Positions 1-13,567 of a stretch of DNA of 64,000 bases are shown here, piece by piece. Location: positions 124,001-188,000 of the forward strand of contig SAUG01000002.1 of NCBI GenBank assembly GCA_011316305.1, given 5' to 3'. Within the stretch, counting starts at the first letter, position 1, and the number at the start of each line of letters is the position of its first letter. The translations under genes and the position numbers were made by a program. Origin of the DNA: Rusavskia elegans. Its lineage: Eukaryota; Ascomycota; Lecanoromycetes; Teloschistales; Teloschistaceae. Below the pieces are notes generated by a model, which made no database searches, was not told the DNA's origin, and saw nothing but the letters and a program-made list of their open reading frames with translations.

Positions 1-1094
1 TACTAATTTAATAGAAGCTTTTTATACGGCTAGTATAAAACTAACGGAAAAGTAAAATACAACCGGATTATTAAATTTATTAAAACGAAATAAACGCGAT
101 ACTTCTAAATAATAAAATTATTTTTACGCTTATCTAAAGCGCGATAATAAGTAATAAAACGCTTTTACTTACTAAAGAGCCGGCGGAGATCCGACTTTTA
201 AATTAAACGCTTATTATAAATTTTCTTTTCGGAATTAAAGAAGGATTCGATATAATAATAAGCTTTAGAATATTTATTAAGAATACTAGTAATATTAGAA
301 TAGAGTTTATTCTTTTTATTTTTAAGACGCTTCCCTATAAAGGTTAGCGAGATAAAAGAAATAAAAGAATAATATATAGGTAGTATTAGATATTAGAAAA
401 TCGTATAATTTCTAAGCCTAAGTATATTTACTATAAATATTACTACTAACCTCGACTTTATATTCTTTTAAAAGATTATAGGTATATAGAAAATAAGAAA
501 AAGGTATTATAATTCCTTTTAACTAAATATAATAAAAGGATTTTAACCGGTTTCCTCGCCGAGAATATATTATAAATATATCGAAAAGATAGAATAAAAA
601 AAAAAAAGAAAAAAAAGGAAAATACTTTTTTTATACCCTATAGAGAGATTATACGCTAGGTAAAAAGCGATATAGAAAGGGCTATATTATATCCGCGATT
701 CTATAGAAATTCTATAGAGGGATTAGTTAAGTAAATAAACCTAATTATCTATAACCGCCTATAGCCGATATAGCCGCCTTTCCTAATAGGACTTTTAGTA
801 GACGGCTACCTGTCGGCCTTTATAGCTACTTTTACTATATATATCGCTTATTACTCCTATAGATAGTTTCTCTCGTTAGTTATTAATATAATTATTAAAT
901 ACGTTTTTACTATTTTCTTTATAATTACCTTATAACGAAGATACTTTATAATATTATAACCGTACCTCTACGGGTATATAGGATTAGTTATAATAATCTA
1001 TACTAGGACTCCTTTACTATTTAGTAGCTCGAACTACGTCTACGGCTGTAGCTAGGCTCGAACGTAACGCCCTCTGATATACAGGGACGTTATA
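1..1094 (-). mobile_element. Partial small LTR retroelement (family A), nested in chromovirus
   Basis: Reverse-complement copy of the elements at 8103-11438 and 38396-41745. It comprises one LTR (685-1094) and 684 bp of internal DNA that runs off the left edge of the window; relative to the complete copies this is the 5' LTR and the start of the internal region. It interrupts the reverse-oriented chromovirus: sequence just to its right (1095 onward) matches the inverse of about 46560-46760 in the complete chromovirus, and the rest of that 3' region should lie left of the window. It is heavily RIP-mutated, with CpA/TpG almost absent and no intact frame. Confidence 0.8.
685..1094 (-). repeat. 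LTR of family A element (410 bp)
   Basis: Aligns in reverse complement with the LTRs at 38396-38805 and 41336-41745. The outer end reads acgttata at 1087-1094, corresponding to the tgtaacgt start of the unmutated LTR. The inner end reads tattatatcc at 685-694, corresponding to ggacgtaata. Confidence 0.8.
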
Positions 1095-4000
1095 TATTTA
1101 TTTCCGGTAGTTCTATTATAGTTTCCGTTAATTCTTCCGCGTGTAATTTCGAAGGCGCCGGAAGTATCCGGATTTTAATTTCTAGAAGTTAAAATTACCG
1201 GTATTCCGGCTTTTTAGATAGTTTTTTTACTAAAAGGTTTAACGTTATTTAATATCTTCGACTCCGTCCGTAAATTTCTATAAATCTTTTTTTTAATAAT
1301 ATTAAAGTAGATTATCTTTCCGGTACTATTTCCTCCGTCTATTATAGAAAAAAAAAGATAGCCTAGAACTAAATCGATTATATAAACGTAGATAATTAAA
1401 AACTAGAATATATAACCCGTATTATAGTAAATAAAGTCTCTAGTATTATAGGTTTTATAGAATAATTTAAAAGAATTTATTAACTATAAATCTACTTTCA
1501 AAAATATATATTATATATATATTCTGTAAACGTCTAACGTCTAAAAATATAGTTTATTTCTTTTAAATTCTACCTTTTTTTTATTATATTCTAGTTTTCG
1601 TTTTTTTATTAAAAGGTTATTTTAATTATATACTTCGATAAATTTCTAAATATTTTTAAAATCTTTTTATAATTACTAGAAATTATATTTCCTTAGCTAA
1701 CCAGTTTATTTAATTAGATATTTCGCTTTTAACTCCTCGTCTTTTTTAGATTTTATAAACCTTTTATCTAAAATAATTTTTACTTTCTATTCTCTTTTAT
1801 TATTAATAAAATCCGATAACGGATATTTTAATAATTCGCTATTTTAACGGTAATAGAACCTTTTTAATAAAGATAAATAAAAGGTATTATAGATTTTTAA
1901 TCTAATAAGAGAAATTAACTAGTAAATTTAAAAATTTTTATATTTCGAAATCCGATATAGCTTTATAAATTTAGAAATAATTTTTTTTAATTATTTAAAT
2001 TTTAGATTCTTTATAGATAATATTACTAAATTACCAATTTTATAAACTATCTATTAATAATTTTTATTATAATATTTAGTCTAGTTTATTTAAATTTTAG
2101 TTTAATTTATATATATCGATTCGTAAATTTTTTATAAATTTATAACTTTTTTTTTACTACTAGTATTTTTATATTTACTATCTTTCTCTCTATAATATTA
2201 TTTTTAACGTTTTGATACGTTATATCTAGATTATAGTCCATAAATATTTCGTAAGAAAATATTTTTATAATATTATATTCGCTAATATTATAAATAAATT
2301 TAGTTAAAAATAAAAGTTTAATCTAGTTTTTTTATTTTTTATAAATATATACTTTTAGATAATATTCTAATAATTAATTCTATCGTTTAATCTATTTATT
2401 TATCTAAAGATAGAACGTAATATTTAAATAATATTTAATTTTCAGATAATAGTAGACTTCCGACCAGAATTCGCTCGTAAATAGCGAGTTTCTATCGCTA
2501 ATAATTCTATTAGAAATAAAGCCTTAATATTAAAATTTATTAATAATAAACTTTATAAAATCCTTTATATTAATCGTTTTATAATAAAGAATATACTTCG
2601 CTGTTTTAGTAAATCGATCAACGGCTATAAGTATTAAATCTGCTACGCTTCGAAAATACTAAATAGATAGTAATCTAGTAATAAAGTCTATTGCTATCTT
2701 CTTTTATAATTATATAAAATATAGAAGATTTTAAAACTTTCTATATAGTTTATATTTATAGACTTTAATTTATTAATAGATATTATACGTTTCTATATAC
2801 TTTCTAATAAATTTAAACAGTTTCGGCTAGCTATAACTATAACGAATAAACAATAATATTCGCTAATATCTAAAATATCCAGCTATAGAATTATTATAGT
2901 ATTTTACTAGGAACTCTATATATAATATTTTATCTTCGGATATATATAAAGATTTTTTATAAAGAAAAAAACTAATCCCTACTTTTATATTCTATAACTC
3001 GGCTTTTTTTCTCGATTTACGTTAAATAGTCTATAAATACTTTTAAATATTAACGTTCCGACTTTAAAACTAGATAAATATATCGCGTATACTAGAAATT
3101 ATTTTACCGTAAATCGTTTTATTAATAGCAGCCTTTTTTACTATTTAATATAGAATACCTAGGATATAATATATATTCCTAGCGATAGAATTTATTCTAT
3201 TAACGTATTTTTTATTAGAAATAGTTATTACTAATCTATCGCTACCGTATCGGCGGCCCGTCGTACCCGTAGGTAATCTCGATATACGAAATATATCGCG
3301 TTCTTTATTTAATAGTAGAAAGTTAATTCTATTAATTTTAGAGTTTTTAGATTCTATAAAAGGTTTTCTAGACCCTTTAGTTATACGCCTGCGTAAAATA
3401 TAATTAATTCGAATCTTTTATATAGAGAGTAGTTTACTACTAGATTTATAGCTAGTAAAGTTTAGCTTTCGCTAAAAAATAGATAGTATTATTTAGATTT
3501 AAAGATTAATATTTTTATAATCCGGCCTTTTAGATAGTAGATTTACCAAGTTCGTCTTTTTTAAATAATAGAAGATATCGAAATCTATAGCAGCTAACTT
3601 AATAATCTAGCGATATTATCGAATATTAAATTTTTTAATTTTTATAAAACCTCGAAAATAATTATAATCTATCTAGATCTTTACCGTATACTTTATATCT
3701 TTAAAATAATATTTTTATTATTCGAAGTTTTTAATAATAGTAAGTAATTCGGTATTATATATTTTATAGTTATATTCGGTAGAAATTATTTTCTTTGACT
3801 AGAATATAACTAAATACAAGCGAATATTTTTATTATTTTAAAATATAATTCTAGCTAATCTAATTCTAGAAATATTAGTTTCGATATAGATTTCTTTTTC
3901 CGGATCGAAATATTATAATATCCTAGCAGTATTAAAAACGCGTTTTAGTTTTTTAAAAGCTTTTTAGATTTTAATAATCTAGCGAAACGGTTCCGATTTC

Positions 4001-7000
4001 TTTCCGACTACGTTTTCTATAAATAAACTCGTTGGAAATACTATAATCCGAAAATATTAGTAAATAAAACGCCAGTAAAAATTTATAAATTCTAAAAAAA
4101 TCTATACCTCCCGGTAAATTTTCGGAACTAGCTATTTTTAAATAGTTACTACTCGCTTTAGATCTATCGAAATAGTTTTAGTAGATATAATAAATTCTAA
4201 AAACTCTATACTTTTAATATTAAAAGTATACTTTTTAAAATAAAAATTAGCTACGCGTTATAAAGTTTTCGAATAATCTATCTAATATATTTCTTATATT
4301 CTTTTTTCGAATTAAAAAAGATTAGAATATTATCTAGATAGATTATATAGTAAATATTAATTAGTTTTCCTAAAATTCTATTAATATAGATATAGAATAT
4401 TATAGATATATTAGTAAAATCGAAAGATATAACAAAGTATTTAAAATATCTATACTTTATACGAAACGCGGTCTTCTATTTATTATCTTTTTTAATTCTA
4501 GTTTAATAATAGATATCTTTAATATTATATTTAAAAAAGTACTTTATTTTAGATAATCGATCTAGAATTTTAGAAATAAGAGGTAAAAGATAACGGTTTT
4601 TAATTATTACTTTATTAAAGTTTCTATAATCGATATATATACGAAAACTACTATCTTTTTTCGGTATAAAAAGAATTAGAATTTCTATAGAAAATATTAA
4701 ATAACGGATCTAGCTTTTCTTTAAAATACTATTTAAATAATTTTATAGTTTATCGAATTCGCGTTTAGATAGGCTATAAATTAGACTATATAGTAAATTT
4801 CGTCTATATAATTCGATCGTATAATTAGAATTTTTAAACGGCGGTAAAAAATTTGCTAGACGTATATTATAAGCTTCGATCTCTTTATATATAGATTCCG
4901 GAATCGACGGCTCGGGCTGTTATATATTTTTATCGTCTTTATTTTTATCGATACCGTTAGCTCTTGCCTATATAATAGTATCGTTATTAAATCTCGTATA
5001 TACGGCGGCAATCGATATTATATATACTAATATATACTTTTCGGCCCGTAATTTATAAATAAAAACTTCCGGTAAATTAATATTAAAGCGGATTAAATAT
5101 TTTATTTTCGTTTAATTATTTTATATTATTTTATTATAGATAGAAAATCGCTATTACTTTAACTCTAGATTTATAACTATATATATTTAATATAAAACTG
5201 GTATATCTAAAAAAATACTATATTTATCGATTATATTTAAAATATAGAATCGCGATATATATATTTCCCGACAGTTTTAACTATCTATTATTACCTAGTT
5301 TAAGTTATATATTCTTTAATAAACAGCGTACTAACTTCTAATCTATTAAAGATAGGATTTTTTAGTTTTTTAAATAGATTCTAGGTCGTATTAAATAATA
5401 AAAGATTAAGAAACGATATTAATTTAGAAATTTAGATCTAGAAATACTTTAGATCTACTATACCTTTTTACTAGTAATTTAATAAATACTTTTATTAGAA
5501 AACCGTTCCTTATTTTAATTTATTTATTTTAGGCGATTATTAAAGCTATAACTAGTTCTTTTGGTTTTTTAATTAGTTAATATTATTAGGATTGCCTTTT
5601 ATTATATTAACGATAGACTTTTTAAACGACCGATTACTATTATTACGAAAATTATTAGATTTCCGATTTTTTTAGCTTTAGTTTTAAGTTTTAGAATAAC
5701 TTTAAAATTAAAAATCTATATTACTATAAATAAAATAGATATTAGATTTATTACTTTATTTATATTTTCCCGAATTATTATTACTAATATTAGAAATATT
5801 TCTTCTATCGACGTTATTCCGACTATTTTGTAATTAACCTTTTCGGTTCCGGTTTTCGAATTTTCGAAAATTAACTTTACTATATAGAAGTAGATAAAGT
5901 CTATTAATAGAAATATTCTATTACTAATCCGATATCGTTTTATCTATATTTTTCTATTAAATAGTCTAAACTACCTATTTATTATAGCCGAAATCTTTTA
6001 ATTTCGCGCTTTAAACGTATATAGTACGCTATAATTCCGGATAAATTAAAAAAAAAAAAAGAGATCGAATATTATTTTTCCGATAAAGGAAATAGCTAGA
6101 CCTTTAATAATAAAAAAAAATTATAAAATTCTAGAATATCCTAATCTTTATTCTAGATTATATAAATATACTTCGTCGTAGTATCTAGTAAATAAAATTT
6201 AAAAAAAAGCCTATAGATTTATTCTATAATATACTATTCAATATATCTTTATTAATAAAAGATTTCTTTATTTTAAACTAATAGTTTAACATTTAATATT
6301 TAATAAAGCTCTAGGCCTATCGAATTTAAACTATATAAATAGATAAAATATCGGATTTATAGATTTAATTTCTATAGAATTTAATCTATTTATAGTATTT
6401 TCTAAAGATTATTTTATCGTAGTATTTCTTAAGCTCTTTAATTTTAAATTTTAACGAAGTTTACGGCGTTCGCGAAAACCTAATAACTAGTCTAAAAAAA
6501 TTAATTATTATCTAAAATATAGTTCGGATCTATTATATAGAAAACTTTTATTCTATAAAGTACTTTTAAAAAGATATTTTTTCTTACTACTACTTAAATT
6601 TCTAAAACTCGAAGCTTTTTATTATTATTAAAGTCGTCGCTACTATTTCTATTATGATTCGAGTTATTACTATTATTAGATAGCTAATCGGAATTAGATT
6701 TTCTAGAAATAAAAATCTTTAAAAAAGTATTTCTATTAGACTATAACTAACTATTAGACGGTTACTATTAATAGATTTAACTGCCGAAAACGATATAGTC
6801 TTTTAATATACTAGTAATAAAGTTACTATAAAGTTCCGATTAGGTTTTCTAGATAATAGAAAATAATCTAAGATTTTTTTCGTCGGGTATTTTCGATATA
6901 AATAGGTTATACTTATTAGATTAATCTATAATATCTATAATCCGCGGTTTAATAGCTTTAGTACTAGTTTAGAATAGTTCTATCTAAAGTACTTTACTAC

Positions 7001-7338
7001 GGCTATAACTACTATAAATACTACGTATCGACGTCGATATAATCGTATTATAAATAATATATACCGAGCTAAAAACGATTAAAATAATAAATTAAAATAA
7101 TTAAATAGGTATATTTTTAGAGTAGTATACGATTATAGACTAGATAAAAAATATTTTATAGAATTTATTTATATTCTAAAAAGACTGGAATATAGCCTAG
7201 TAATAAAGAAAAAGAAAAAGATAGAAAAGAATCGAAATCCGATACGTTAACGACGCTCTAGCGACTAGACGGCAAGCTTCGTCTCCAAGCGTTCTAATTA
7301 TATTTCCAGAGTCTATATAACGCGTTTGGCGTTTTATA
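1095..7338 (-). mobile_element. Gypsy/Ty3 chromovirus, reverse orientation, 3' end missing from window
   Basis: Second copy of the chromovirus at 36541-48836, inverted and strongly RIPed. Reading the minus strand from 7338 gives the 5' LTR (7099-7338), a gag-like region, and pol. The reverse transcriptase region lies around 4450-4760 (inverse of the RT block at 43115-43820). The copy stops at 1095 where a family A element is inserted. It has no counterpart of the family A insertion near 6105-6120, nor of the 611 bp MITE near 6210-6230, so it supplies empty sites for both insertions in the other copy. No frame is open. Confidence 0.85.
7099..7338 (-). repeat. Chromovirus 5' LTR (about 240 bp)
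   Basis: Reverse complement of the 36541-36780 LTR. The outer end cgcgtttggcgttttata (7321-7338) is the inverse of the tgtaaagcgcc start with C-to-T/G-to-A changes. The block 7240-7320 keeps the recognisable gacgctctagcgactagac segment. The inner boundary is approximate to one or two bases. Confidence 0.8.
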
Positions 7339-8102
7339 ATCGCCGAAAATATTCGCTAATAGAAAATATTAGATAAAGTTTACCGGTAAAATAACTTCGA
7401 TAATATAAATATAATAAATATCTTCTAAAATTTAATCTAGTAATTTTTAACCGAATAATATAATTAATTATTAAAAATTTATTAAAATAAAAGGATTAAT
7501 AAAAATCTTTCTATTATCGATTTTTTTTTTATAAAAATAGTATTTTAATAACGCTTTATTATTCTATAGCTAAAAGATATTTGTTCTAGAATTTTGAATT
7601 CAAAAATTAATAATAATAAATTTTAAACTCTTTCGATTAAAAATCTAGTTCTATTAAAATCGTTTTAAATAATAATCTATTATAAATTTTTTTACTTTCG
7701 CTATAGAAAATATTAACTAATAATAAATTTATAGAATTCGATAGCACGTCTACTATTTCGATAAAAAAAAAAAGTCTAACGCCGCTAGAAATTTATTAAT
7801 AAACGAACTATAAAACGAAATAGTAAATATTATAAAAATTATATATTTAATTTAAAAGATTATATTAGTATTATTTTATCGATTATAGTAAAACTTTAGA
7901 TTGATAATAATAAAACGTTTAATATAATCATCGGTTAAAAATATATATTTAAATATATATTAGATTATAACTAAATATAAAAAATTCAATAAATATATAT
8001 CTATCGATAGCTTTAATTTTTTCAAAGATATAGTCGACTTTTATATATCTATTCCTATATTATAAAGTAAAATATATTTTAAACTATTTACTAATCGTTA
8101 GA
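7339..8102. other. RIPed AT-rich DNA, unassigned
   Basis: AT-rich, CpA-depleted sequence between the chromovirus 5' LTR and the complete family A element. It would be continuous with 11444-12045 before that insertion, because the 5 bp ttaga at 8098-8102 is the target site duplication. It has no open frame and I see no match to other repeats in the window. It is probably the remains of another transposon. Confidence 0.5.
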
Positions 8103-8513
8103 TATAACGTCTTTATATATCAGAAAACGTTACTTCCGAGTCTAGCTACAGCCGTAGACGTAGTACGAGCTATTAAATAGTAAAGGAATCCTAGCGTAAA
8201 TTATCGTAACTAATTTTATATAGCCGTAGAGGTACGGTTATAATACTACGAGATATCTTTATTATAGAAGTAATTAAAAAGAAAATAGCTAAAGGTATTT
8301 AATAATTATATTAATAACTAATAGAAAAAGCTATTTAGTAGAAATAAAAAGCGATAAATATAATAAAAGTAACTAATAGTACCGACAGGTAGCCGTTTAC
8401 TAAAAGTTTCTATTATAAAAATCGGCTATAGCGGCTATAGACGGCTATAAATAATTAGTTTTATTTAGCTAGCTAATTTTCTAAAATATTTCTATAAAAT
8501 TAAAGACGTGATA
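8103..8513 (+). repeat. Left LTR of family A element
   Basis: Starts tataacgtct (RIPed form of tgtaacgtcc) and ends agacgtgata. It aligns along its full length with 11032-11438, 38396-38805 and 41336-41745. Confidence 0.8.
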
Positions 8514-11031
8514 CGATTTTTTCTATATCGCTTTTTATCTAGCTCGTTTATATATAGGATATATAAAGCCTAACTATCTTTTTTTTTTCTTTAATATTTT
8601 AGTTATACGTTTTCGAAAAAGAAATTAATTAAAATCTTTTTATCGAATTTAGTCTAAAGATATTATTATATTTTTCTTTTATAATTTCTATATTTGTAAT
8701 CTTTTAAAAGAATATAAAATTAAAGTTGGTAGTAATATTTATAGCGAGTATACTCGAGTCTAGAAATTTTATAATCTTCTAATTTCTAACGCTACCTATA
8801 ACGCTTCTTATTTTTTTTAAATTTCGATTCTAATTATTATATAGAGAAATATTTTAAAGATAAAAAAAATAAACTCCGTTCTAATATCGAAAATATTTTT
8901 AAAAAGTATTTTAAAATTCGTTATTATATCGAGTCCTTTCTAGATTCCGAAAAGGAAATTCGTAATCGTCGTTTTATATAGAAGTCGGATTTCCGCTGGC
9001 TTTTTAGAAAATAAAAATATTTTATTACTTATTATCGCGTTTTAGATAAGCGTAAAAGTAATTTTATTATTTAATAGCCACGTATTTTATCTCGTTTTAA
9101 TAAATTTAATAATCTAGTAACGTTTTACTTCTCTATTAATTTTACGCTAGCCGCGTAAAAGATATCCGTTAAATTAGTTTCGGCTTTTAATTTAGTTAAT
9201 TTTAATCGATTTTTAAAAAAGTTCGACTTTTTTTAACTTTTAGAGACGACGAATATCTAAAAGAGTATCTAATTAAAGATTCCTTCGAATTATCGTATTT
9301 ATTTCTAATTATATATTAATATAATAAATTTTATCTAAATCTTTTAATATTTCCGTTAACTTTTATTTTTTAGCTATTATCTCGTCCTATAATAATAAAA
9401 TTAGAGACTATTTTTCTTTTAGTTATATATTTAGAATAGAATTTGATATTTTTTTATCCGGGTTTTCTTCTAGATCTAGCGTAGAATTATATCTAACTTT
9501 TACTATTTCTTTAATAATATTTTTATAGATTTTTTTAATATCGTCCGTCTATAACTTTTAGATTATTTTTTAAATCTTATCGTATTTTAGAGCTAATTAC
9601 GATAGTAAATAGTAATATTTTCTCTAGATTTTAGTTTTCTATATTTCGCCTCCTTTTTTAAAGAATATATTAATTTCTATAATTTATTTATAGTTTATAT
9701 TTAATCCGATAGCTAGTTTATTATATAGGAGGTTTTTATTTATAAAAAGGTATATTATTTATAGTTTTATCTTTTTTCCGACCGTTTCTTTTTATACCGG
9801 TATTTCTAAAATTAATTCTTTCTATTTACTTTCTAGAATAATATATTATCTAAAACTTTCGATTATTATAAAACTCGATATTCCGATAAATTCGTTTTTT
9901 ATTTTAATTTTAATTTCCGTAACTCTATTAAATTATTAAAGATATTTTTAAATATATTCTTTAATTTAATTATATAACTCTTTTATAATTTTATTTCCTT
10001 TTTTTTTATTTACGAAAACTATTATTTTATAACCTCCGATTTGAATTTTAAAAGCTACTATAAGAGATTTCTCTATTTCGTATAATTTAAATTTTAATAT
10101 TAGTTTCTTTTCCGCTTTTTTTAATTCTATAAAGTATTATTCTAAATTTTTTTTATCTAATAAATAGATAAAATAATTATAATTATAGTAGATTATCTAA
10201 CTTTTAGTTATATATTTCCTAGTTTTTTTTTCGAGTGATTTTTCTATTATTTAAAACCAGTATTTAGTTATTTCTATTACTTTTTTAGTTAAATAATTTC
10301 TTTTGAAATATCTTATCTTCTCGTATAAATAATAAACTTTAGTTTATAATTCTTTAATTTTAGTAATATCGAATTCTATTAGATTTCTCTTAGACTATTT
10401 TTAGCGGGTTTTATTTTACTAAACGCCTGTTTATAAATATATTATTTATATTATCTAATATTAATTTTTATTACTAGTTTAACTAGATCCGCTAGCGAGT
10501 CTGATTTTTCGATTACTACTATAGCTTTCTTAATTCTATTATAGAATTCTTTAAGTAAATAGGCTTTTAGAACTAAGTTTTTTTAGTCTATTTTATAAAC
10601 TAATATTCTAAACTAAATAATATAGATAGCTACCGATTTCTACTATTTTAAAACTATTAGTTTATTTACTATTATTTTATCTTCGTTATTATTTCCGAAG
10701 GTTTCTTTAATAGCTATAATTAAATTACCGAAGTTATAAAATATCTAAAATATTTTATTTTCTTTTTAATTTTCGAGATTATTAAAATAGTTTTTTATAT
10801 AGAACTATATCTAATTAAGAGCTATTTTTTCTAGATAGATTATTATAAATAAAATCTTAGCTATTTCGTTTAGAAACTAGTTTATATATAATAAGAAATA
10901 GATTATTATCTAAATAATCTAAAATTTTAAAAAACATTTATTTCTTTTATAAATATTTAGTATTACCATTTTAATAGTATAAATTCGTTTTATAAAATAG
11001 GATAACGAGATTAATATAGTAAATTATTAAA

Positions 11032-11438
11032 AATAACGCCTTTATATATTAGAGAGCGTTACGTTTAAATCTAGCTATAGTTATATATATAGTACGAGCT
11101 ATTAAATAGTAAAAGGATTTTAGTATAAATTATTATAATTTTATATTACCGAAGAAGTATAGTTATTATATTATAAGATATCATTATTACGGAAATAATT
11201 AAAAAGAAAATAGCTAAAAATATTTAATAATTATATTAATAACTAATAAAAAAAGCTATTTAGTAAAAGTAAAAAGCGATATATATAATAAAAGTAGCCG
11301 ATAGTATTAATAGATAGCCGTCCGCTAAAAACCTCTATTATAAAAATCGGCTATAGCGGCTATAGACGGCTATAGATAATTAGTTTCGCCTGGCTAGCTA
11401 ATTTTCCAGAGTATTTCTATAAAATCGTAGACGTAATA
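11032..11438 (+). repeat. Right LTR of family A element
   Basis: Aligns with the left LTR; its outer end reads agacgtaata and is followed at once by the ttaga target duplication. Confidence 0.8.
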
Positions 11439-12045
11439 TTAGAATATAATTTAAAAAGTTCCGGTTAAATATAATTATAGAATCTATACTCGCTATATAA
11501 TTCATTTCTATCTTTATATTAAAACAAGATCTAAATACTTTATTATTTACTATATTTCGATAGAAAAGTATTTTTATTTTTATAATTTTTATTTTAATAA
11601 ACTCGGTATAAAATATTTTATTTCTAGAAATCTAGCTTTTTATAAAGAAACCGGCGAAACTATAGTAAATAAAGTTTAAATTAAACGTCGACGTTTTATA
11701 AAAGTAAAAGAACAGATAATTAAAATAGTAAAAGATAAAATATATATCTCTAATAATAAAAAGGAAAAAAAGAATAGAAAAAATAATAATAGCGGCAATA
11801 TTGGTAATAGTAATAATAATATAGAAAATAGAAACTTTAAACTTTCGCGTATACGTCGATAGTAGAAAAATAAAAAACAAAAGTAAATATAATAGTCTAG
11901 AAAGTAATTAATTTAATATATAATAAAATTAAGTTTACTATTTAATTTTATCTATATAAAAAGATACTGTTATCTATAAATATAGCGCCGCTATCTATTA
12001 ATAATAGCGTTACCGCCGGTAGATAGTCTATAGAAGATATCTACC
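11439..12045. other. RIPed AT-rich DNA, unassigned
   Basis: Continuation of the unassigned AT-rich block that starts at 7339, on the other side of the family A insertion. The lysine- and phenylalanine-rich open frame on the minus strand (11632-11880) reflects base composition, not a gene. Composition changes sharply to ordinary genic DNA at about 12045. Confidence 0.5.
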
Positions 12046-12125
12046 CCTGGCGGCGAGGATCCACCACTGGGGTGTAACAGCTGCAAAGGGTCGGAGGACC
12101 AACGCTTGGAGCGCCAAGCACGACA

Positions 12126-12474
12126 GTGACGAAGTGGCATAGCTCGGCATTTTTCTCCGAGGTCTGCCCGAGTCTTAACCTTTTACAGATGTTTCCGCTG
12201 GTCGGTCAGAAAACGGCAGTCAATTCCCTCGACTTTGGTGTGCTGGGAAATGGACGTACCTTGATCGGGGTCACAGTGCGGTGGATGGCCTCGTCTCATT
12301 ACGACTCTATCGTGAGTTTATTTCTGGCTGACCGGCAAGACAAGTGCGGGAGTAAGAATCTACATCTGTCATGCAGGTAAGTAGCGTGTTCCTTTATTCC
12401 ATTAATACTTGGTGCTCTCAGGTTCTCATGGCAGAAGTCTCCCACTGAGCCGCTCTACCATCCTGTATGAGTGA
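12126..12474 (+). CDS. Possible small two-exon gene, unknown
   Basis: Not recognised. An open frame of 84 codons (12126-12376) ends at a good donor (gtaagt at 12377). An acceptor (ggcag ending at 12434) rejoins the frame and gives about 12 more codons before TGA at 12474. The first codon used here, GTG, is not a normal start; the first ATG in frame lies further in, so the 5' end is unresolved. The product would be about 95 residues with no signal peptide or known motif. It lies in a 1.35 kb island between RIPed transposons and may be a remnant rather than a working gene. Confidence 0.25.
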
Positions 12475-12580
12475 GTAAATGGACTCTGTAGGCTCCAGCC
12501 GTCCGTGGTGCTACTGATGAATTGATTGCGATCAGAGATCTGTCGGAGAGCCAAGCCCATCTGGACGGCACTAAGCTGTA

Positions 12581-12940
12581 TTAGGGTGTTTGGCTCATGT
12601 CAGCGCCACGCGCGTATAAGCCAATGAAATAAGGAATTGTGAATGCAAGCACATTCTGCCTCGCGGTGAGCAAAAAGATCCGCACACCAAGCCCATCATC
12701 ATCATCTATATTGGTAGGGTGTGTGATTTGGCTGGCTGTCGAGGTATCGGATATCACTGCGTCAAGTCGACAGGATAGGTTGAGAGTGTCGGAACGATTC
12801 TGCTCACCGCGAGCCTGCAGATGCAGGTTGACAGGTGCATCCTTCTCAACACCTCCTATTATTCTGACTACATCCCAAATGGAATCACCTTCGTCTATCA
12901 TGTTCGGATGTTGGCCTGAATGATCTCCGTTGTCTGACAA
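12581..12940 (-). CDS. Hypothetical ORF, 119 aa
   Basis: An ATG-started open frame on the minus strand, not recognised. The product is acidic in its N-terminal third and has a hydrophobic patch near the C-terminus (residues about 88-110). A 94-codon frame overlaps it on the other strand, which weakens both. The rest of this island (12941-13400) holds two overlapping 81-94 codon frames on opposite strands (13072-13387) without recognisable features. Confidence 0.25.
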   Translation of the reverse strand: MSDNGDHSGQHPNMIDEGDSIWDVVRIIGGVEKDAPVNLHLQARGEQNRSDTLNLSCRLDAVISDTSTASQITHPTNIDDDDGLGVRIFLLTARQNVLAFTIPYFIGLYARGADMSQTP

Positions 12941-13400
12941 GATATCGGAAGCAAGCTACATTGCCGGGTGCAATCACCTAATCAGGAGACAGCAAGTGCA
13001 TTGGGAGAGCTGGTGAATTCATCTTACTGTTGCGGCCGTATCCCATCTCTGCACTGTTCGTATTGTCGATTTCAAATTTCACTCCTTTGTCTTGTTTCAT
13101 GAATGAGGAGCCTCATGTTTTGGAAATGGTGGAAGCAGATACCCGCGTCTAGAACGGCGCTAGAAGAATCATTCAAGTGCCGATGGGGTTTTCTATTGAC
13201 CAATCTTGGTGATGTCTCGGGAAGGTCCCAGCCATTTCTTAGATTACTTTCTTTGCATCGTTCATCAAGATGCGTAACATGTGATACCGTGAGTATGTCA
13301 AAGGATGACAGAAACATCCCACGGGAGAAGGGTTTACGCTACCTGTTGTGGGACGATTGGACGTTGATACATGATCGTATTGATTGAGATACACGAGAAG

Positions 13401-13567
13401 TGAAATCTATAGAGTTACTAAATTATATAGAATATAGCTGTTACTAAGATACGCTAAACCTAATAGAGTAGGTACTATACCTAAGTAGGTAAGTTACGTA
13501 ATTTTAGTAACTATTTTAAAGAAATTTAGATAACTTTCTTATAATAATCCCGCTATATAGGCTTTTA
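13401..13567 (-). repeat. Copia LTR (3' LTR), fully RIPed
   Basis: Begins tgaaatctat and ends taggctttta on the plus strand. It is the same length as its partner at 18940-19106 and differs from it mainly by C-to-T and G-to-A changes. Confidence 0.85.

Larger units (their letters stand above)
8103..11438 (+). mobile_element. Complete small LTR retroelement (family A), 3336 bp
   Basis: Two direct LTRs (8103-8513 and 11032-11438) bound about 2.5 kb of internal DNA and are flanked by a perfect 5 bp duplication, ttaga at 8098-8102 and 11439-11443. The same structure occurs at 38396-41745. I recognise no reverse transcriptase, integrase or protease in the internal region. One forward frame near the start (best read in the 38396 copy, about 39260-39500) looks coding apart from TAA/TAG codons of the kind RIP produces. 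A gag-only or otherwise non-autonomous element is therefore likely. Heavily RIPed. Confidence 0.85.

Noticed and set aside
11632..11880. 82-codon minus-strand frame rich in Phe, Ile and Tyr
   Set aside because: Lies in RIPed AT-rich DNA; its composition simply reflects poly-A/T-rich sequence and it has no counterpart.
12430..12475. tRNA-like A-box (tggtagagcgg on the minus strand)
   Set aside because: No B-box (ggttcgantcc), no matching acceptor stem and no cloverleaf could be drawn around it.
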